Source: Streptomyces sp. NBC_01241 (GTDB taxonomy: Bacteria > Actinomycetota > Actinomycetes > Streptomycetales > Streptomycetaceae). From it: a DNA stretch of 64,000 nucleotides. The notes beneath the pieces were generated by a model that was not told where the DNA came from, ran no database searches, and was given only the letters and a program-made list of their open reading frames with translations. The DNA lies in assembly GCF_041435435.1 (NCBI RefSeq), contig NZ_CP108494.1, positions 3,568,501-3,632,500 on the forward strand. The letters are read 5' to 3'. Both the position numbers and the translations under genes were made by a program. Positions 51,937-60,325 of this stretch are shown in pieces; the stretch's first letter is position 1; the number at the start of each line of letters is the position of its first letter.

Positions 51937-52782
51937 CTACAGGTACTCCGCGTACGCGTCCAGCGTCCGCAGCACCTCCGCCTCTTCGGCCGGGGGCAGT
52001 TGGAGGACGACCTCCTCGATGCCCAGATCCGCGTAGTGCGCCAGCTTCCCCGGGCTCGGGAGTACCGCGTAGGGGACGACCTGGAGGTGCTCCGGGTCAC
52101 GGCCGGCCGATTCCCAGACCTCGCGGAGCTTCGGTACGGACTCCGCCAGGCCCCGGCCGCCGATCGGGAGCCAGCCGTCCGCGTACTGCGCGATGTGCGC
52201 GAACAGCTTCGGGCCCGCCGCCCCGCCGATCAGGGTGCGGGGGCCGTTCACCGGGCCGCGGGGCTCCTGGATCGGCTTCGGGTACGCGTGGCTGGCGCGG
52301 ACCGAACCGAACTCGCCCTCGTACGCCGTCGGTTCGTCCGCCCACAGGGCACGCATCAGGGCCATGCGGTCGCGGACGAGTTCCCGGCGCGTCGACCAGT
52401 TCACACCGTGGTCCGCGGCTTCCTCGATGTTCCAGCCGTAGCCGAGGCCCAGTGTGAACCGGCCGCCGGAGAGGTGGTCGAGGGTGGCGATCTGCTTCGC
52501 CAGGTCGATCGGGTCGTGCTGGGCAACGAGGGTGATGCCGGTGCCGAGGGCGAGGCGCTCGGTGACCGCGGCGGCCTGGGCGAGGGCGACGAAGGGGTCG
52601 AGGGTGCGGCCGTACTCCGGCGGGAGTTCGCCGCCCGCCGGGTGGGAGGTTTCCCTGCTGACGGGGATGTGGGTGTGCTCGGGCAGACAGAGCCCGGCGA
52701 ACCCGCGCTGTTCGAGCTCGCGGGCGAGCCGCAGCGGCGTGATCGTCTCATCGGTGAGGAAGATCGTGGTGGCGATCCGCAT
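51937..52782 (-). CDS. LLM-class F420-dependent oxidoreductase
   Basis: The 281-residue luciferase-like TIM-barrel protein has LARELEQRGFAGLCLPEHTHIP near residue 18, LALGTGITLVAQHDPIDLAKQIATLDHLSGGRFTLG near 77-115 (the family signature), and GWLPIGG and VVLQLPPAEEAE near the end. The group usually binds F420 rather than FMN, and the window also encodes FbiC. The substrate is unknown. It is probably a single-gene transcript. Confidence 0.88.
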   Translation of the reverse strand: MRIATTIFLTDETITPLRLARELEQRGFAGLCLPEHTHIPVSRETSHPAGGELPPEYGRTLDPFVALAQAAAVTERLALGTGITLVAQHDPIDLAKQIATLDHLSGGRFTLGLGYGWNIEEAADHGVNWSTRRELVRDRMALMRALWADEPTAYEGEFGSVRASHAYPKPIQEPRGPVNGPRTLIGGAAGPKLFAHIAQYADGWLPIGGRGLAESVPKLREVWESAGRDPEHLQVVPYAVLPSPGKLAHYADLGIEEVVLQLPPAEEAEVLRTLDAYAEYL

Positions 52783-52885
52783 ACGAGGACTCCTCCGTCA
52801 TGGTCCGGTGACGGCCCCAACGTATGCCGTGCGGTACGCGAAGCCGAGCGTCCGGAAGCCCGGAGGTCCGGAGGTCCGGAAGTCC

Positions 52886-52945
52886 GGAAGCCCGGGAGGC
52901 CGGGAGTTCGGAAGCCCGGGAGGCCGGGAGTTCGGAAGCCCGGGA
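52886..52945. repeat. 24-bp tandem repeat, 2.5 copies
   Basis: Units at 52886-52909 and 52910-52933 are identical, and a half unit follows. Shorter CGGAGGTC-type repeats precede it (52857-52885). It lies between divergent genes and is non-coding. Confidence 0.85.
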
Positions 52946-53054
52946 TCGGTCAATCCTCCCGCCATGTCCCGGGAGTTCACGGCGCGCGGCCAGGGCCGGG
53001 TACGTACGCTCGTCCCCGCCCGGCGCCGATTGCGCCCTCGGTAGAGTGACGGCC

Positions 53055-53678
53055 ATGCGGATAAAGATCGTTACAGCCGTCATGGTCGGTGCGGTGGGCC
53101 TGTTGGTCACGGGGTGCGGGGGCGGAGATTCCGGCTCGGACGATGCCGGTAGCAAGTCGGCGGCGGCCTTCCCCGTGCTTCCGCAAAAAGTACCCAAGCC
53201 GCCGGCGATGCCGGAGGGGGAGCTGCAACCGTCGCCGGACGCCGACGCCCCGTTCAGCAGGAATTTGGCGTACGAGCTGCGCCGCAAGACCCTCGACATG
53301 GCCAAGGCCGAAGGGAAAACGGTCGGCGAGTGCCCGGATGACGTGGCCTCGAAGGCCGGTACGCGGGTGACCTGCACGATCACCTACGAGGGCCTCGAAG
53401 TGGTGTGGGATGTGACCATCGGCGACAAGTCCGGCTGGTCGGACAACGTGGTGGAATACAAAGCGGTCCCGCGCAAGGGCGTCCTTACCCGAGACGGCGC
53501 CGCCCGCCTGCTCTACGGCAACTACGACCCCGAACTCGTGCGCTGCAACAACATCCCCAAGGCCGTGCTGGTGCCGCTGAACGCGAAAACCAAGTACACG
53601 TGTCAGACCGTGGACAAGGGCAAGCCCGGCCTGGTCGAAGCGGCGAGGGTCACCGACGCCGGACCGCGGTTCTACTGA
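53055..53678 (+). CDS. Lipoprotein with DUF4333-like domains
   Basis: The 207-residue protein has a lipoprotein signal ending LLVTG-C21, then a Gly/Ser/Asp linker. Two Cys-paired segments follow, the first with GECPDDVASKAGTRVTCTITY and the second with VRCNNIPKAVL and TKYTCQTVD. The first is reminiscent of the DUF4333 module of actinobacterial lipoproteins. It is expected on the outer face of the membrane. Function is unknown. ATG 53055 lacks a strong ribosome site, but the signal peptide fixes the start. Confidence 0.82.
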   Translation: MRIKIVTAVMVGAVGLLVTGCGGGDSGSDDAGSKSAAAFPVLPQKVPKPPAMPEGELQPSPDADAPFSRNLAYELRRKTLDMAKAEGKTVGECPDDVASKAGTRVTCTITYEGLEVVWDVTIGDKSGWSDNVVEYKAVPRKGVLTRDGAARLLYGNYDPELVRCNNIPKAVLVPLNAKTKYTCQTVDKGKPGLVEAARVTDAGPRFY

Positions 53679-53893
53679 CCACGACGCGTCGCTGCGCCGG
53701 CGGTCCGCAGGTGGGGCGCCCGAACCGGGCGGGCCCACTTCACCGACACCGACCGCCTCCACGTCAAGATACTTGACGTCGACATATGTGCCGTCTGCGC
53801 CGGTTTCGGCGTCCCTGTGCACGTCACGCCCGGGAGCGTCACAGTGGAAGGGGGGAGGGGGCACCCGGCGGGGCTGCCGGAGGAGGTATCCCG

Positions 53894-54538
53894 ATGAACG
53901 TGACCGGCGAGAGCGGCGACCGGCTCCGGGACTACCGCGGCAAACGGCACTTCGACGCGACCGCGGAGCCGCGCGGAGACGGCGGGCGAACGGGTTCGGC
54001 GCCCTGTTTCGTCGTCCAGATCCACCAGGCCCGGCGCATGCACTTCGACTTCCGGCTGGAGGTCGGCGGCGTACTGAAGTCCTGGGCGGTGCCGCGCGGC
54101 CCGTCCGAGAACCCGCGCGAGAGGCGGCTTGCCGTCCCCACGGAGGACCACCCGCTGGAGTACCGCACCTTCGAGGGAGTGATCGCGAAGGGCGAGTACG
54201 GCGGCGGCACGGTGATCGTCTGGGACCAGGGCACCTACCGTCCGCTCAGCCACGACCGCTGGGGCGCGCCGGTGCCGTTCGAGCAGTCCCTGGAGGACGG
54301 GCACGCCACTTTCTGGCTCGACGGCACCAAGCTGCACGGCGAGTTCGCCCTCACCCGCTTCAAGGGCGGCAGCGGGAACGACGCCCCGGGCGAGGAGGTG
54401 TGGCTGCTGATCAAGGCGAAGGACGGCCAGGCCACCCATGACGGGCCGGACACGCCCGACCCGTACCGGGCACGGTCCGCCCGTACGGGGCGCACGCTGC
54501 AGCAGGTCGCCGCCGAGGAAGGGGGCGGGGCCCCGTGA
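53894..54538 (+). CDS. Stand-alone LigD 3'-phosphoesterase domain protein
   Basis: The 214-residue protein matches the phosphoesterase domain of bacterial NHEJ ligase LigD: FVVQIHQARRMHFDFRLEVGGVLKSWAVP (His and Asp ligands), DHPLEYRTFEGVIAKGEYGGG, GTVIVWDQGTY and LHGEFALTRFKG. This domain removes 3'-phosphate and ribonucleotides from DNA ends. It lacks the ligase and polymerase domains. ATG 53894 has AGGAGG 7 bases upstream. The stop overlaps the next gene's GTG start, so the two are coupled. Confidence 0.92.
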   Translation: MNVTGESGDRLRDYRGKRHFDATAEPRGDGGRTGSAPCFVVQIHQARRMHFDFRLEVGGVLKSWAVPRGPSENPRERRLAVPTEDHPLEYRTFEGVIAKGEYGGGTVIVWDQGTYRPLSHDRWGAPVPFEQSLEDGHATFWLDGTKLHGEFALTRFKGGSGNDAPGEEVWLLIKAKDGQATHDGPDTPDPYRARSARTGRTLQQVAAEEGGGAP

Positions 54539-55203
54539 CCGCGCGCAGAACCGTGGAGGTGCTCCTCGACCGCTACGGCACCACCTATGCCGCCGAGGCC
54601 GGCATCCGGTTGCGGAACACACCGCAGCCGCTGTACCAACTCCTCGTGCTCAGCGATCTGTTGAGCGCCCGCATCCGGGCGTCCGTGGCGGTGGCGGCGG
54701 CCCGTGCACTGTTCGCCCACGGCCTGCGGTCCCCGGACAGGATGATCGGGTCGACCTGGCAGGAGCGCGTCGACGCCCTGGGCGAGGGCGGCTACCGGCG
54801 CTACGACGAACGGACCGCCACCCAGCTCGGTGCCGGGGCGGAGCTGCTGCTCGTCGAGTACGGGGGCGATCTGCGGCGGCTGCGCAGGGAGGCCGACGGC
54901 GACCTGGACATCCTGCGGTCCGGACTGCGCCGGACCCCGGGCATGGGCCCGGCCGGTGCGGACATCTTCGTCCGCGAGGTGCAGGCCGTGTGGCCGGAGA
55001 CGGCACCGTTCCTGGACGGGAAGGCGCTTCAGGGCGCCGAGAAACTGGGGCTGCCCGCCTCGCCGGCGAATCTCGTACGGCTGGCGGAACAGGCCGGGCA
55101 GGCCGGGCAGGCCCACGAACAGGGGCCCGCCGAGCTCGCGGCGGCTCTGGTGCGTGCCGCGCTGGACAAGCACGTCGTGGACGACGTCGCAGCGTACGCG
55201 TGA
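54535..55203 (+). CDS. HhH-GPD (endonuclease III-like) DNA repair protein
   Basis: The 222-residue helical protein has LLVLSDLLSARIRASVAVAAARALF (helical bundle) near residue 40. A helix-hairpin-helix LRRTPGMGPAGADIFVREVQAVWP near 130 corresponds to the LPGVG-type HhH with the catalytic Asp region (GADIF). The 4Fe-4S Cys cluster of EndoIII is absent. It is coupled by 4-base overlap to the LigD-type phosphoesterase, implying joint action on damaged ends. The substrate base is unknown. Confidence 0.82.
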   Translation: MTARRTVEVLLDRYGTTYAAEAGIRLRNTPQPLYQLLVLSDLLSARIRASVAVAAARALFAHGLRSPDRMIGSTWQERVDALGEGGYRRYDERTATQLGAGAELLLVEYGGDLRRLRREADGDLDILRSGLRRTPGMGPAGADIFVREVQAVWPETAPFLDGKALQGAEKLGLPASPANLVRLAEQAGQAGQAHEQGPAELAAALVRAALDKHVVDDVAAYA

Positions 55204-55299
55204 GGCGTGAAGGCCCGAGGCCGAGGCCTCGGACCTGGGTCCTGAGGTCCGAGTACGCCCCGGCCGCCCCGGTGGGCCCGCCCCCGCACGGCGTACGCC

Positions 55300-56745
55300 C
55301 TACTCCGGCGGTCGCAGGTCCTGCACCCTCGTCCGGTACACCCACAGCAGCACGCCCGTCACCAGCACCGCCAGCGCGACACCGAGTTCCTTGTAGCCGC
55401 CGTACCCGGTGACCGAGAACCCGGTGGCGCCGACGACCAGGACGAGCGTCATGATCGCGGCGAGCAGCCAGGCCAGCGGGACGAAGAAGCCGGGGAGGCG
55501 GATCGGCCTCGGCAGGTCCGGGCGGTCCCTGCGCAGCAGCGCGAAGCCGGAGATGGCCAGGACGTGCGTGAGGATGTAGCCCAGGTTCCCGGTGACGAGG
55601 ATGGCCAGCGGAGTCTTCAGGCACACCAGGACCAGCACATTGATGACCAGGGCGACCACCAGCGCACGGGTCGGGACGCCGCGCCGGTTCAGCACGCCCA
55701 TCTGGCGGATCGTGATGCCTTCCTTGCCCATGTTGAAGAGCACCCGGGAGCCGTCGGCCAGTCCCGTGATCATGATGAGCAGCAGCGAGGCGATGAGGAA
55801 GACCGTCATCAACCCGCCTGCCCCGCCGGCGAGTTCCTGGAACGCGCCGACGTAGAACGTGGTCGGTTCCTCGCCGATCTTCTGCTCGCCCAGGTATCCG
55901 GAGAGGGCCAGCGGCAGCAGGACGAACACCCCGAGGGAGAAGAGCACTCCGGCCCGCAGGGCCCGCGAGGTGTCGCGGACGGTGTCCTTGTACTCGGGGG
56001 CGAAGGTGGCGCACACCTCCACGCCGAACGACGTCCACGCCATCACGTACAGCCACACCAGCGCCTCGCGGACCCCGCTCAGCCCGTGCAGGTCCCAGTG
56101 CAGTCCGGCCGTGGACCACTCGCCGCTGAGGAACGGCATCACGAGGAAGACCACGAGCGGCACCATCAGCATGCCGCCGGTCAGATAGATCACCCACATC
56201 GCGACGTGCAGCCCGATCGTGGCGGCGCAGAACAGCAGCACGATGACTGCCAGGCCCACAACGATGGGGAAACTGAGCTGTGCGGGCCCGAGTTCGGCGG
56301 TCCAGTTCTGGCCGGGGAACCACTGGGCCCGGACGAAGGAGCCGATGATGCCCGCGTAGATGGCGAGCGAGGTCGTCCACGGGAACCAGTAACCGACGCT
56401 GGCCAGCGGGCCGACGACCGGGGCCCGGGACTTCCAGCCCTCGGCGGCGTAGTGCGCGATGCCGCCGGACGACTCGGGGAACATCGCGGCGAGTTCGGTG
56501 TAGATCCAGTTGGTGGCCGTGGCCAGCACCATGGAGGCCGCCCACAGGGCGATGGCGCCCCAGGCGCCGAGACCGCCGATCGACGCGCCGAGCGAGGCCA
56601 CGAGGGCGGCGGGCATCGTCAGCGACATGGCGAAGCCGTCGTACCAGCGCATCCGTTTGGCGAGGGCGGGCTGCTCCTGTCCGGTCTGCGGGGGACGGTC
56701 GGTGCCGTCGTGGTCCGTGGACGACGACGTGACGGGGTTGGACAT
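55300..56745 (-). CDS. APC-family amino acid/amine permease
   Basis: The 481-residue, 12-TM permease has the APC signature GLGAWGAIALWAASMVLATATNWIYTELAAMFPESSGGIAHYAAEGWKS-type start, with TM1 near residue 37. TM6-8 carry FGVEVCATFAPEYKDT, like the amino-acid/choline subgroup. It imports an amine or amino-acid-like substrate using proton or sodium gradients. It lies last in the direction of the Rieske operon after a 219-bp gap with its own inverted repeat, so it may have a separate promoter. Confidence 0.9.
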   Translation of the reverse strand: MSNPVTSSSTDHDGTDRPPQTGQEQPALAKRMRWYDGFAMSLTMPAALVASLGASIGGLGAWGAIALWAASMVLATATNWIYTELAAMFPESSGGIAHYAAEGWKSRAPVVGPLASVGYWFPWTTSLAIYAGIIGSFVRAQWFPGQNWTAELGPAQLSFPIVVGLAVIVLLFCAATIGLHVAMWVIYLTGGMLMVPLVVFLVMPFLSGEWSTAGLHWDLHGLSGVREALVWLYVMAWTSFGVEVCATFAPEYKDTVRDTSRALRAGVLFSLGVFVLLPLALSGYLGEQKIGEEPTTFYVGAFQELAGGAGGLMTVFLIASLLLIMITGLADGSRVLFNMGKEGITIRQMGVLNRRGVPTRALVVALVINVLVLVCLKTPLAILVTGNLGYILTHVLAISGFALLRRDRPDLPRPIRLPGFFVPLAWLLAAIMTLVLVVGATGFSVTGYGGYKELGVALAVLVTGVLLWVYRTRVQDLRPPE

Positions 56746-56828
56746 GGGTGACCCCTTGGAAGAGCACGCGGAGTGCGGTGGGAGAAGGGGGCCGTACGGG
56801 CTCCGGCGGGCGCACCGCGCCAGGGTCC

Positions 56829-56902
56829 TTCGTTTGGATCAGGCCGGATCAGGGAGCGGGGCACGGTGCCGGGGCACACGAGCCCGGCGTGATCCAAACG
56901 AA
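56829..56902. promoter_or_regulatory. 13-bp inverted repeats upstream of the permease gene
   Basis: TTCGTTTGGATCA (56829-56841) and its exact reverse complement (56890-56902) are 48 bases apart, about 85-155 bases upstream of the permease start. Spacing near whole helical turns is compatible with two sites for one regulator or a looped operator. It could also be a leader hairpin. Confidence 0.5.
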
Positions 56903-56964
56903 AGGCCCCGGGTGCGTCACGCCGGAGCCCGTCCGGCAGGTGTGGGCGGGCGGGTCCGGCCGGC

Positions 56965-57912
56965 TCAGAGGTCGAGGACGAGCCGTGCCCCGCGGCAGCG
57001 GGATACGCAGATCAGCATGGTGGCGTCGGCTTCCTGCTCCTCGGGCGTGAGCAGCGCGTCGCGGTGGTCGGGAGCCCCGTCGATCACGGCGGTCTCGCAC
57101 GTGCCGCAGATGCCCGCCTCGCAGGAGGACGGCACGTCGGCCCCGGCCGCCCGGACCGCGTCCAGCACGCTGGTGTCCGCGGGCACGCGCACGTCGAGGC
57201 CGCTACGGGCCAGGCGTACGTCGAAGGCGTGGTCGCCGTCCGGGGCCGGGGCCGGCGCGGTGAAGCGTTCCGTGTGGACCGGGCCCGGGTGCAGCTCGCG
57301 TACGGCATCGAGCAGTCCTCCGGGGCCGCACGCGTAGACGGTGGCCCCCGGCGCCGCGGCCAGGTATCCCGCCAGGCCGGGGTGGCCCGCCTCGTCCTGC
57401 GGGACGACGGTGACCCGGTCCGGCGGGAGTTCGCCGAGAAACGCCATCGTGGTGCGGGAACGGCCGCCGTACAGCATCCGCCACGGCTTGCCGACGACGG
57501 TCAGCCGGTGGGCCATCGCCAGCAGCGGGGTGATCCCGATACCGCCCGCGACCAGCAGATACTCGGGGGCGTCGACCAGTTCGAAGTGGTTTCGGGGCGC
57601 CGAGACCGCCACCCTGCTGCCCGCCCGCAGGCTCTCGTGCACGGCCGCCGAACCGCCGCGCCCGTCCGGCACCCGCAGCACGGCGATCCGGTACTGGCCG
57701 GTGTCCTCGGGGTCCGAGCACAGCGAGTACTGCCGGACGAGCCCCGGCGCCACATGGAGATCCACATGGGCCCCGGGCGTCCAGGGCGGCAGCGGCGCCC
57801 CGGACGGGTCGGCGAGCGTCAGCGACAGGACCCCGTCCGCGACGGCCCGCGCCTCCCGCACCTCCAGCACCCGGGTACCCGCCGGTGCCGCCACGTCGCA
57901 CACCTCGGTCAT
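56965..57912 (-). CDS. PDR-type (VanB-like) oxygenase reductase
   Basis: The 315-residue protein has the phthalate-dioxygenase-reductase order. A flavin domain comes first (residues ~10-105, RQYSLCSDPED near 72), then a nucleotide-binding domain (GGIGITPLLAMAH near 122; VYACGPGGLLDAV near 210). A C-terminal plant-type 2Fe-2S cluster follows (CEAGICGTC and MLICVSRC). It passes electrons from NAD(P)H to the Rieske oxygenase encoded upstream, with which it overlaps by 4 bases (ATGA). Confidence 0.92.
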   Translation of the reverse strand: MTEVCDVAAPAGTRVLEVREARAVADGVLSLTLADPSGAPLPPWTPGAHVDLHVAPGLVRQYSLCSDPEDTGQYRIAVLRVPDGRGGSAAVHESLRAGSRVAVSAPRNHFELVDAPEYLLVAGGIGITPLLAMAHRLTVVGKPWRMLYGGRSRTTMAFLGELPPDRVTVVPQDEAGHPGLAGYLAAAPGATVYACGPGGLLDAVRELHPGPVHTERFTAPAPAPDGDHAFDVRLARSGLDVRVPADTSVLDAVRAAGADVPSSCEAGICGTCETAVIDGAPDHRDALLTPEEQEADATMLICVSRCRGARLVLDL

Positions 57913-58952
57913 GACGGCGTGCCGCCCGCCGCGTCTGCCTGCTTCGCCGTACGGTTCATCAACTCCACGAAGGCACGACGGTAGTTGATGGTGAAGAGGT
58001 CGGCGGGCACGGAGAACTCCGGCACCTCCGCGTCCCACGGGACCTCGCGCGGCGAGAGGTTCTCGACGACCGGCATGTCCTCCAGGTACACCATCTCCTC
58101 GATCCGCAGGCACTCCTCCAGGGAGTCGCCCTTGAAGTCGCGGTCGTTGGCAACTCCCCAGAAGATCTTGACCTGTTCGTAGCCGACGGGTGACGGGAAG
58201 CCCGCGACGACCCGGAGTCCGGCCTGCTCGTAGTGGTAACTGATGCTGGCAAAGCCGGGGGCCGTGCAGTGGTACGACATCATGCAGTCGCCCTGGTTCG
58301 CCCAGTCGCCGTTACCGGCGTCCAGCGGACGCTCCATGTGGACGTCGATGCCGTCGCGCCGCACCTGGAGCGGTTCGACGACCTCCGGGGTCGGGCCCAT
58401 CGACACCTGGTGGACGAACGGGAAGTGCGCGACGTCGCGGAAGTTCTCGATCGCGGCGGCGACCCCGGTCGGCGAGTTCAGCGGGTTCGCGGCCAGCCAC
58501 ACCAGGTCGTGGCCGCGCCACTCCTCGGGGTCGTACAGCTCGGTGACCGGCTCCTCCAGCACCGTCCACACGTGCCCGAACCGCTCCACGGCCGGGTAGG
58601 TGCGGATCGCCGCCTTCGGCGGGATCTTCGACTGGTCGGGCAGCGAGGGCACGTAGGTGCAGCCGCCCTCGGCGCCGTCGAACCGCCAGCCGTGGTACGG
58701 GCAGCCGATCGAACCGCCGGTGACCTTGCCCTGCGACAGGTCCGCGCCGCGGTGCGGACATCGCCGCGCGGTCACCCGGGCGACGCCGTCGGCATCCCGG
58801 AACACGACGAGTTGCTCGCCGAGGAGCACGGCGGGTTCCGGGGTCTCCAGATCGACGGACCGGGCCACCGGGAACCAGCTGTGACGCATGGCCCGTTCGG
58901 CCTGTTCCCGTTTGGTCATGGGGGTGTCGGTGGTGCGGGGGGAAGTGGACAT
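57909..58952 (-). CDS. Rieske non-heme iron oxygenase, VanA-like size
   Basis: The 347-residue protein has a Rieske 2Fe-2S domain with C65-P-H67 and C84-x2-H87 (RCPHRGADL, GCPYHGW). The catalytic domain has the mononuclear iron ligands H176 and H181 in NFRDVAHFPFVH with bridging D173. Length and reductase type match the vanillate demethylase/aromatic or amine monooxygenase group. The substrate is not predictable, but O- or N-dealkylation is common here. It is the middle gene of the operon. Confidence 0.93.
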   Translation of the reverse strand: MSTSPRTTDTPMTKREQAERAMRHSWFPVARSVDLETPEPAVLLGEQLVVFRDADGVARVTARRCPHRGADLSQGKVTGGSIGCPYHGWRFDGAEGGCTYVPSLPDQSKIPPKAAIRTYPAVERFGHVWTVLEEPVTELYDPEEWRGHDLVWLAANPLNSPTGVAAAIENFRDVAHFPFVHQVSMGPTPEVVEPLQVRRDGIDVHMERPLDAGNGDWANQGDCMMSYHCTAPGFASISYHYEQAGLRVVAGFPSPVGYEQVKIFWGVANDRDFKGDSLEECLRIEEMVYLEDMPVVENLSPREVPWDAEVPEFSVPADLFTINYRRAFVELMNRTAKQADAAGGTPS

Positions 58953-59022
58953 GAGGAACGTCCTTGTTCACGAGGGAGCCGAGCAGCGGCCCGGGAGTGG
59001 TATCGGAGGGGGTGGCGTCAGG

Positions 59023-59826
59023 TCAGATGCCGACGAGGAGCGCGCCGCCGTTGACGGGGATGGTCTGGCCGGTGACGAACGCACCGGTGTCGGCGGCCAG
59101 GAACGCGACCGCCTCGGCGATCTCGTACGGCTGGGCGAGCCGGCCGACGGGCACGGCGGCGACCTCCGCCTCGTAGTTCTCCGCCGGGACCATGCGCGTG
59201 GCGACGGCACCGGGAGCCACCGCGTTGACCGTGATCCGCTCGGCCGCGAACTCCTTGGCCAGGGTCTTCATCAGGCCCAACTGCCCTGCCTTGGACACCA
59301 TGTAGCCGTAACTGTGACCGTCGGGCACCTGGCCCCACTGCGAGGACACGAACACCACCCGCGCGGCGGCGCTGCGCCGCAGATGGGGCAGGGCGGCCCG
59401 GGTCAGGTACAGCGGAGCCCGCACGTTGACGGCGAGCAGCCGGTCGAAGTCGGCGTCGTCGGTGTCGGCGAGCCCCGTCATGGAGAACATCAGGCCCGCG
59501 TTGTGGACCAGGATGTCGAGTCCGCCGAGCGCCGCCGCAGCGGACCCGATCAGGGCTTCGGCGCCCTCGCGGGAGGTGATGTCGGTGGTGAAGGTGTACG
59601 CCTCACCGCCCGCCTTCTCGACGGCGGCGGCGGTCTCGGCCAGCTCGGACGCGTCGAGGTCGGCGAGCGCGACCTTGGCGCCCCGGCCGGCCAGGGTGAG
59701 CGCGTGGGCGCGGCCCATGCCGCGGGCGGCGCCGGTGATCAGCGCGGCCCGGCCGGTCAGATCGTGCACGGAACCGGGGGCACGGACCTCCCCCTGGACG
59801 GCGGCGGTCGCGGCCACGGCGCTCAT
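59023..59826 (-). CDS. SDR-family dehydrogenase
   Basis: The 267-residue protein has TGAARGMGRAHALTLA near residue 30, NAG (HNAGLMFSM) near 107, and catalytic Ser (VFVSSQWGQV) near 158. YGYMVSKAG holds Tyr/Lys about 171, and VTGQTIPVNGG near the end. The ATG at 59826 overlaps the VOC gene's stop by 4 bases. It probably oxidises an alcohol or dihydrodiol intermediate of the operon's pathway. The first ~25 residues form an extra Ala-rich segment. Confidence 0.92.
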   Translation of the reverse strand: MSAVAATAAVQGEVRAPGSVHDLTGRAALITGAARGMGRAHALTLAGRGAKVALADLDASELAETAAAVEKAGGEAYTFTTDITSREGAEALIGSAAAALGGLDILVHNAGLMFSMTGLADTDDADFDRLLAVNVRAPLYLTRAALPHLRRSAAARVVFVSSQWGQVPDGHSYGYMVSKAGQLGLMKTLAKEFAAERITVNAVAPGAVATRMVPAENYEAEVAAVPVGRLAQPYEIAEAVAFLAADTGAFVTGQTIPVNGGALLVGI

Positions 59827-60299
59827 GCGGCGGCCTCCGGGTCCGTGCCGGTGCCGGCGTCCGTGCCGGTGCCGGCGTCCGTGCCGGCCTCCGGGTGCGG
59901 CTCGGTGACGTACAGCATGTTGCCGTCGGGGTCGTAGAAGGGCCGGTAGCGGTACCAGACACCGCTGGGGTGCTTCCAGACGATCTGCTCCTCGGTGACC
60001 CACTCCACCGTGCCGTCCAGCTCGGCGACGGCCGCGTCGAGGTCGTCGACCTCGAAGGCGAAGGAGTCCAGGCCCGGCGCGTTCTCGGCGTTGATCTCGG
60101 TGCGGCGCGGGGCGTGCTCACCCACCTCGGAGGTGAAGAGGTAGAGCGTGACGTTGCCCAGGTCGATGGCGGCCCAGCCCTCCTCCGGCTCGTAGGGGAG
60201 GTGGAAGGGCAGGCCCAGGACGCCGTGGTAGAAGTCCGCGAGGCGCGGCACGTCGTGGCTGAGGATGTCCATGTTGTCGATGCGCTTCAGTTGCAGCAC
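59823..60299 (-). CDS. VOC (glyoxalase/extradiol-dioxygenase superfamily) protein
   Basis: The 158-residue protein has two beta-alpha-beta-beta-beta units: RIDNMDILSHDVPRLADFYHGVLGLPF, then FAFEVDDLDAAVAELD and VWYRYRPFYDPDGNMLYVTE. The possible metal ligands are the first-unit His and a late Glu. The activity could be isomerase, lyase or dioxygenase. The C-terminal tail has GTDA repeats. GTG 60299 has AAGGAG 8 bases upstream. It lies 26 bases downstream of the C45 gene. Confidence 0.82.
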   Translation of the reverse strand: MLQLKRIDNMDILSHDVPRLADFYHGVLGLPFHLPYEPEEGWAAIDLGNVTLYLFTSEVGEHAPRRTEINAENAPGLDSFAFEVDDLDAAVAELDGTVEWVTEEQIVWKHPSGVWYRYRPFYDPDGNMLYVTEPHPEAGTDAGTGTDAGTGTDPEAAA

Positions 60300-60325
60300 G
60301 GGATCACTCCTTCGTGGATCAGAGG

